From: an uncultured Bacteroidales bacterium
GTDB taxonomy: Bacteria > Bacteroidota > Bacteroidia > Bacteroidales > F082
DNA: 10,390 nt
NCBI GenBank assembly: GCA_937877465.1
Contig: CALFIT010000033.1
Location: forward strand, 1 to 10,390
Direction of reading: 5' to 3'
Both the position numbers and the translations under genes were made by a program. Below are positions 6,293 through 10,390 of this stretch, piece by piece. The notes beneath the pieces are model-generated. The model was not told the origin of the DNA and ran no database searches. It worked only from the letters and a program-made list of their open reading frames with translations. Each line of letters opens with the position of its first letter. The stretch's first letter is position 1.

Positions 6293-7741
6293 ATGGAAGA
6301 ATGGAACAAATTCGTTTATGATTTAATTGAAGCCCAGAAAAAGAACGTGGAAGAGGACAAATACCACGCTTTAATTGAGAGCCAGCTGCAATTGCTTGGA
6401 TGGGCAAAATATAAGGGTGAGATTTGCCATAAACCCAATATCCCGATTGGCAACAGAGATCATATTCAGCCCGACATTCTAATAAAAGACAACGAGGAAA
6501 ACCTATTTGTCATCGAAGTTAAACGCCCTGTCCACACACAAACTGAAAGAGAAAGATTGCAACTTGAATCATATATGAGGCAATTAAAAGTTGATGTTGG
6601 AATTTATGTTGGCGAAAACATTGAAATCTTTTACGATGCTCCCAAGGAAAAATCCGCTGCTTCAGTATTGAAAGTTCCTCTTAAATTGGACGACAGACTG
6701 GGTGCTAAATTTGTGGAAAAGTTCTCCAAAGATATTTTTAGCAGAGACGCAATCGTAAAATTCTGCGAGGAGCGCATTCAGGAAATGCAACATTTGGAAA
6801 ACCTTTATAAAATTAAAGAAAGCATTCTTTCAGACCCTCAAACAATAATATTGGAAAGTTTAAAGAATTCCTTAATTGAAAAATACGATGAATCTTTTTC
6901 CGAAGAAGACATCGAAGGGATGCTTTCCACAATAACATTTTCAGCAGCTGATGTTAAAGCCCAACAATCCACGCAGAAAGAGATGCCATCAGAATCCACC
7001 AAAAGCCGTAACGACAAGAAACAAAATCAACGGTCATACGACACCTCTACATTTTCTTTAAATGGTGGACCTTTTTTGAAAAAGAAGCACTTCGTTTATG
7101 CAGTTGTTTCAGAATACTTAAAATTGCATCCAACAAAATCCTATAAGGAATTAGAATTAGTCTTTCAACCTGAATTGCAAGGCTCTTTTGGAGTTATACA
7201 AACAACGCAATTCCTTCGTGAAAAAAAATACCAAGGGAAACGTTATTTTGACGAGGAAGAGAAAATTCTCCGGAGTGGGGACAACATTTCGTTTGCAGTA
7301 TGTACACAATGGGGGAAAGACAATATTCAAAGCATTGTAAAACTATCAAAAGAATTAGGATTTCATGTAGAAACTTCTAGCACAACTTCCAATATAGGAG
7401 CAAACACCAACAATAATAATTACCCAGACTCCGTTTCTTGTTCCTTAACACGCAATGCAAACGCAAAAGGCATTTTCTATATCCATGACCATTCTTTAAT
7501 CGTTTTAAGAGGAAGTAGAGTTAATCAATATACTCTACAAAGCACTACTGAATCATTTCGCCAAAAGCGCAATCAACAATTATCCGATTATACAGAAATA
7601 GTAAATGGGCAATGCTTTGTAAAAGAAGATGTTCTATTTGAATCTCCAAGCGGAGCCGCCGATTTTTGCGTGGGAGGCAATTCTAATGGGTGGAAAGAAT
7701 GGAAGGACGGCAACGGTAATGCATTATTGATTTACAGATAA
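6293..7741 (+). CDS. HsdR_N-like PD-(D/E)XK nuclease-domain protein with C-terminal DUF4357
   Basis: No specific function is recognised for this 482-residue protein. Residues about 20-130 resemble the N-terminal nuclease fold of type I restriction R subunits. Glu29, PD (60-61) and IEVK (74-77, with Glu75 and Lys77) make a PD-(D/E)XK site, and QLESY (90-94) fits the QxxxY motif of that group. A charged helical stretch (about 140-215) and a S/Q/K-rich linker (220-255) follow. Residues about 258-360 (GPFLKKKHFVYAVVSEY, LQGSFGV, CTQWG..NI) look like a conserved domain seen in other restriction-like proteins. Residues 382-480 match DUF4357, with SPSGAADF and NGWKEWKDGNG. There is no helicase motor or methylase here, so it is not a complete type I system. 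Base composition is visibly AT-richer than the flanking respiratory genes, suggesting acquisition. A KilA-N gene follows 66 nt later on the same strand. Confidence 0.75.
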   Translation: MEEWNKFVYDLIEAQKKNVEEDKYHALIESQLQLLGWAKYKGEICHKPNIPIGNRDHIQPDILIKDNEENLFVIEVKRPVHTQTERERLQLESYMRQLKVDVGIYVGENIEIFYDAPKEKSAASVLKVPLKLDDRLGAKFVEKFSKDIFSRDAIVKFCEERIQEMQHLENLYKIKESILSDPQTIILESLKNSLIEKYDESFSEEDIEGMLSTITFSAADVKAQQSTQKEMPSESTKSRNDKKQNQRSYDTSTFSLNGGPFLKKKHFVYAVVSEYLKLHPTKSYKELELVFQPELQGSFGVIQTTQFLREKKYQGKRYFDEEEKILRSGDNISFAVCTQWGKDNIQSIVKLSKELGFHVETSSTTSNIGANTNNNNYPDSVSCSLTRNANAKGIFYIHDHSLIVLRGSRVNQYTLQSTTESFRQKRNQQLSDYTEIVNGQCFVKEDVLFESPSGAADFCVGGNSNGWKEWKDGNGNALLIYR

Positions 7742-7771
7742 TTCTTCATCCAGATATAATTAACGCAAATA

Positions 7772-7783
7772 GTTCTTAAGAAC
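7772..7783. repeat. Perfect 12-bp palindrome upstream of the KilA-N gene
   Basis: GTTCTTAAGAAC is a perfect palindrome centred 30 nt before the KilA-N start. A short T run (7786-7790) follows it. It could be an operator for a dimeric DNA-binding protein, possibly the KilA-N protein itself, or a weak terminator for the upstream gene. The 6-bp arms without a loop make an RNA hairpin poor, so the operator reading is slightly favoured. Nothing else recognisable lies in the 66-nt gap. Confidence 0.45.
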
Positions 7784-7807
7784 CATTTTTACACTCATTT
7801 TTTACCT

Positions 7808-8611
7808 ATGGCAAAAATAACAGTTGAAAACACAGAAATCACCATATTAGAAATAAACGAGAAAGATTACATCTCGTTGACAGACATGGTAAAGCCAATA
7901 GAAAACGGTTTGGCTTTGATAGAAAAGTGGCTAAGAAACAAAAACACGATAGAGTTTCTCGGCATTTGGGAAGAAATGTATAACCCCAATTTTAATTCCC
8001 CCGAATTCGAGGGAATTAAAAATGCTGCAGGCTTGAATCGCTTTATCCTGTCGGTGAAACAATGGATAGAAAAGACCAATGCTATAGGGATTATGGCAAA
8101 AGCCGGACGTTATGGTGGAACATACGCTCACAAGGATTTGGCCTTTGAATTTGCATCGTGGGTTTCTCCCCAATTCAAATTGTATCTCCTCCGAGAATTT
8201 CAAAGACTAAAGGAGGAAGAACAGAAACAACTTGGATGGTCGGCTAAACGGGAATTGGCAAAAATCAACTATCATATTCACACAGATGCAATCAAGCAAA
8301 ATTTGATACCTAAGGAACTTTACCCCGAACAAGTTTCCATTATTTATGCAAACGAGGCTGATGTTTTGAATGTCGCACTGTTCGGCATCACTGCAAAAGA
8401 ATGGCGAGAACTCAATCCTGATTTAAAAGGTAACATTCGCGACTATGCGACTATTAACCAACTAATTTGCTTGTCAAATATGGAAAACCTAAATGCCGTA
8501 TTCATCAACGAAGGCGTATCACAAAAAGAGCGTTTGATAAAGCTCAATCAAATTGCCATTCAACAAATGAGTGTGCTAGAAGAGGTCGAAAACAGAAAAC
8601 TCCTGAAATAA
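7808..8611 (+). CDS. KilA-N domain-containing protein
   Basis: KilA-N is a DNA-binding domain found in phage, large DNA virus and bacterial accessory proteins. In this 267-residue protein it spans about residues 10-137: DYISLTDMVKP, then EKWLRNKNTIEFLGIWEEMYNPNFN, then the hallmark RYGGTYAHKDLAFEFASWVSPQFKLYLLREFQRLK (101-135). Residues 138-267 are a helical, less conserved extension seen in chromosomal Bacteroidota members, containing NEADVLNVALFGITAKEWRELNP. No catalytic motif is visible. It shares the AT-rich composition and orientation of the upstream nuclease-like gene and ends only 25 nt before the cytochrome b gene. A regulatory or defence-associated DNA-binding role is inference from the domain. 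The coding sequence includes a near-perfect 30-bp palindrome (codons 62-71). Confidence 0.88.
   Translation: MAKITVENTEITILEINEKDYISLTDMVKPIENGLALIEKWLRNKNTIEFLGIWEEMYNPNFNSPEFEGIKNAAGLNRFILSVKQWIEKTNAIGIMAKAGRYGGTYAHKDLAFEFASWVSPQFKLYLLREFQRLKEEEQKQLGWSAKRELAKINYHIHTDAIKQNLIPKELYPEQVSIIYANEADVLNVALFGITAKEWRELNPDLKGNIRDYATINQLICLSNMENLNAVFINEGVSQKERLIKLNQIAIQQMSVLEEVENRKLLK
7991..8020. repeat. Near-perfect 30-bp palindrome inside the KilA-N gene
   Basis: The arms TTTAATTCCC (7991-8000) and GGGAATTAAA (8011-8020) are exact reverse complements. The 10-nt centre contains the palindrome CGAATTCG (8002-8009). Only the pair 8001/8010 (C and A) breaks full symmetry over 30 bp. The DNA encodes NFNSPEFEGIK, which is ordinary family sequence, so part of the symmetry may be coincidental. 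As DNA it could be a protein-binding site; as mRNA it could form a hairpin with a 10-bp stem early in the gene. Confidence 0.7.
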
Positions 8612-8636
8612 ACATCTCATAATCAGCAATATTAAA

Positions 8637-9443
8637 ATGAACCTCCCCAAAATCCACTCCATCTCAAAGAAAATCCTCGTGGGTGCATTAGGTGCCTTCC
8701 TGAGTTTCTTCCTGTTGTTCCATGCCAGCGCCAACCTGCTCATCCTGAGGCACGACGGCGGCGAATGGTACAACGCCTTCTGCCATTTCATGGGCACTCA
8801 CATTATAATAAAGGTGCTCGAAGTGGGGCTGTTTGCCGCCTTGCTGCTCCATGCCGCACTCGGCATCTGGTTGGCCATCCTCAACAAGCGGGCGCGGCCT
8901 GTGGGCTACAAGAAGCCGACGCGCTCGAAGACGCATACCGGCTCGAAGCTCCAAATGTGGACGGGCATCCTCATCTTCGCTTGCCTCATCCTGCACTTCA
9001 CGGATTTCTACTTCGTCAAAATCGGCTTGGTGGAAGGCAAATACATGGCCAAGACGGAAGAAGTTGCCGCGCTAAAAACCTCGCAGCCTGACGCTTTCAG
9101 CTATGCCGAGACGCATGGCGAATACTCCGCCAAAGGCAACTGGCTCGCCAATTTCGACAAAGACGACAAGGCCGTTCTCGAAGCCGCCGGTATCAAGGTC
9201 GAGCCTGACTTCTACCATCAAGCCCGCGAGAAGTTCAAGATTTTGCACATCGTCATTTCCTACTTGGTGTTTTTCACCGTCGTCTGGTTCCATTTGAAAC
9301 ACGGATTCGCGGCGATCTTCCAGACCTTCGGACTCTACAACTACAAATACGGCAAGGCCATCGAGGTGCTTGGTCAGATATACACTTGGGTGGTCTGCCT
9401 GATGTTCACCGCTACGGTTTTGGGCGTTTACTTTGGACTGTAA
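8637..9443 (+). CDS. sdhC: Succinate dehydrogenase/fumarate reductase cytochrome b subunit
   Basis: This is the membrane anchor (SdhC/FrdC) that carries two hemes b and links the flavoprotein and iron-sulfur subunits to menaquinone. The 268-residue protein shows five hydrophobic helices (about 12-37, 56-80, 106-130, 202-219, 245-266). Histidines sit in the helices at the places expected for diheme Bacteroidota enzymes: His29 (FHASANL), His72 (HAALGIW), His120 (LHFTDF) and His204, His219 or His222 (HIVISY, WFHLKHGF). The loop between helices 3 and 4 (about 132-198) is long and hydrophilic, which makes the protein some 30-40 residues longer than the roughly 230 usual in Bacteroides. The start is the ATG at 8637, 25 nt after the KilA-N stop, so the operon's own promoter would have to lie inside the upstream gene. 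The flavoprotein gene follows after 111 nt. Confidence 0.92.
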   Translation: MNLPKIHSISKKILVGALGAFLSFFLLFHASANLLILRHDGGEWYNAFCHFMGTHIIIKVLEVGLFAALLLHAALGIWLAILNKRARPVGYKKPTRSKTHTGSKLQMWTGILIFACLILHFTDFYFVKIGLVEGKYMAKTEEVAALKTSQPDAFSYAETHGEYSAKGNWLANFDKDDKAVLEAAGIKVEPDFYHQAREKFKILHIVISYLVFFTVVWFHLKHGFAAIFQTFGLYNYKYGKAIEVLGQIYTWVVCLMFTATVLGVYFGL

Positions 9444-9448
9444 TTAAA

Positions 9449-9541
9449 ATGCGGAATGATGAATGCGGAATGATGAATTATGAATTACAACTACTTTTAA
9501 ATAATACTACATTCTGCATTCCGAATTCCGCATTCCGAATT
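9449..9541. repeat. Inverted tandem-repeat block between the cytochrome b and flavoprotein genes
   Basis: The left arm has two exact copies of ATGCGGAATGATGA (9449-9462, 9463-9476) followed by ATTATGAATTA. The right arm has ATTCTGCATTCCGA (9511-9524), ATTCCGCATTCCGA (9525-9538) and ATT. The arms are imperfect reverse complements: GAATGCGGAAT (9461-9471) pairs exactly with 9525-9535, and pairing continues outward and inward with interruptions. An AT-rich 20-40 nt centre separates them. This gives a long hairpin potential inside the operon. It resembles a degenerate REP/MITE-like element or an intergenic simple repeat of Bacteroidales; there is no U-tract directly after it, so it is not a standard terminator. 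Confidence 0.85.
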
Positions 9542-9554
9542 AAATAACTTGTGT

Positions 9555-10390
9555 ATGAATATAGACTCTAAAATACCTTCCGGTCCGCTTGCCGAAAAGT
9601 GGACGAATTACAAGGCTTCGCAAAAGTTGGTCAACCCGGCCAACAAGCGCAAACTCGACATCATCGTCGTCGGCACAGGCTTGGCCGGTGCTTCGGCAGC
9701 CGCGTCATTGGGTGCCTTGGGCTTCCATGTCGACATCTTCTGCATCCAGGACTCGCCGCGACGCGCCCACAGCATCGCGGCCCAAGGTGGCATCAACGCG
9801 GCCAAGAACTACCAAAACGACGGCGACAGCGTGGAACGCCTCTTCCGCGACACCATCAAGGGTGGCGACTACCGTGCCCGCGAAGCCAACGTGTATCGTT
9901 TGGCTGAGGTCAGCGGTGCCATCATCGACCAATGTGTGGCGCAAGGGGTGCCCTTCGCCCGCGACTACGGTGGACTTTTAGACAATCGTTCTTTTGGCGG
10001 GGCACAAGTCAGCCGGACGTTTTACGCCAAAGGCCAGACGGGACAACAATTGTTATTAGGTGCCTACGGTGCCTTGAGTCGCGAAATTGCCCGAGGAACG
10101 GTGAAACTGCACACGCGCTGCGAGATGATGGACCTAGTCGTGGTGGAAGGCCGCGTTCGAGGCATCATCACGCGCAACCTTATCACCGGCGACTTGGAAC
10201 GCCATGCCGCACACGCCGTGGTGTTGGCCACCGGCGGCTACGGCAACATCTACTACCTCTCGACCAATGCCATGAACAGCAACGGCAGCGCGGCGTGGGT
10301 GTGCCACCGCAAGGGTGCCGCCTTCGCCAACCCCTGCTATGTGCAGATCCACCCGACCTGCATCCCCGTCCACGGCGACTACCAGTCGAA
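9555..10390 (+). CDS. sdhA: Fumarate reductase/succinate dehydrogenase flavoprotein subunit, 5' part only
   Basis: This is the catalytic subunit (SdhA/FrdA) that interconverts fumarate and succinate on covalent FAD. The gene runs off the window: 278 codons are present of a family length near 640. Seen: the Rossmann motif GTGLAGASAAASLGALG (40-56); RRAHSIAAQGGINAA (69-83), in which His72 is the expected attachment point for FAD; RTFYAKGQTGQQLL (154-167); the second FAD-contact strand VVLATGGYGNIYYLS (222-236); and QIHPTCIP (264-271). The start is the ATG at 9555; the N-terminal extension before the FAD motif (about 33 residues) is usual for Bacteroidota members. No in-frame stop occurs to the end. 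The gene order cytochrome b then flavoprotein fits the Bacteroidota frdCAB/sdhCAB operon, with the iron-sulfur subunit expected next. Confidence 0.95.
   Translation, partial: MNIDSKIPSGPLAEKWTNYKASQKLVNPANKRKLDIIVVGTGLAGASAAASLGALGFHVDIFCIQDSPRRAHSIAAQGGINAAKNYQNDGDSVERLFRDTIKGGDYRAREANVYRLAEVSGAIIDQCVAQGVPFARDYGGLLDNRSFGGAQVSRTFYAKGQTGQQLLLGAYGALSREIARGTVKLHTRCEMMDLVVVEGRVRGIITRNLITGDLERHAAHAVVLATGGYGNIYYLSTNAMNSNGSAAWVCHRKGAAFANPCYVQIHPTCIPVHGDYQS

Noticed and set aside
9449..9541. Rho-independent terminator after the cytochrome b gene
   Set aside because: The stem is long and interrupted with an AT-rich loop and no U-tract immediately after it, and the operon continues into the flavoprotein gene.

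Overview
The window looks like chromosomal DNA of a Bacteroidota member, most likely Bacteroidales (Prevotella/Bacteroides-like). The grounds are: a sodium-pumping NADH:quinone oxidoreductase (Na+-NQR) next to a menaquinone-linked fumarate reductase/succinate dehydrogenase with a single fused cytochrome b subunit; starts without clear Shine-Dalgarno sequences; and two good matches to the Bacteroidota -7 element TAnnTTTG. The genus cannot be fixed from this sequence alone.

Layout. (1) 2-3102, plus strand: the 3' part of the nqr operon, with partial nqrC, then nqrD, nqrE and nqrF. nqrD/E and nqrE/F are each 3 nt apart. nqrF carries an unusual in-frame block of 7-8 bp tandem repeats (2601-2679) at the FAD/NADH domain border. 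(2) 3118-6126, minus strand: a compact four-gene unit read bcp, then an exported acid phosphatase-VanX-type dipeptidase fusion, then a PhzF-like protein with a large internal gap, then an SSAT-like GNAT acetyltransferase. Spacings are 2, 19 and 39 nt. It converges on nqrF with only 15 nt between stops. (3) 6127-8611, plus strand: a visibly AT-richer, accessory-looking segment with a PD-(D/E)XK nuclease-like/DUF4357 protein and a KilA-N-domain protein. Palindromes lie just before and inside the KilA-N gene. (4) 8637 to the end, plus strand: the cytochrome b subunit and the first 278 codons of the flavoprotein subunit of fumarate reductase/succinate dehydrogenase. They are separated by about 100 bp of long, imperfect inverted tandem repeats.

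How the genes fit together. NQR (NADH to menaquinone, pumping Na+) and fumarate reductase (menaquinol to fumarate) are the two ends of the anaerobic NADH:fumarate chain that makes succinate in Bacteroidales. The segment between them holds envelope, stress and modification enzymes plus a two-gene accessory pair that may be defence-related. No tRNA, rRNA, CRISPR array, transposase or integrase was seen. The candidates for something undescribed are the repeat-derived segment in NqrF, the phosphatase-dipeptidase fusion and the nuclease/KilA-N pair.
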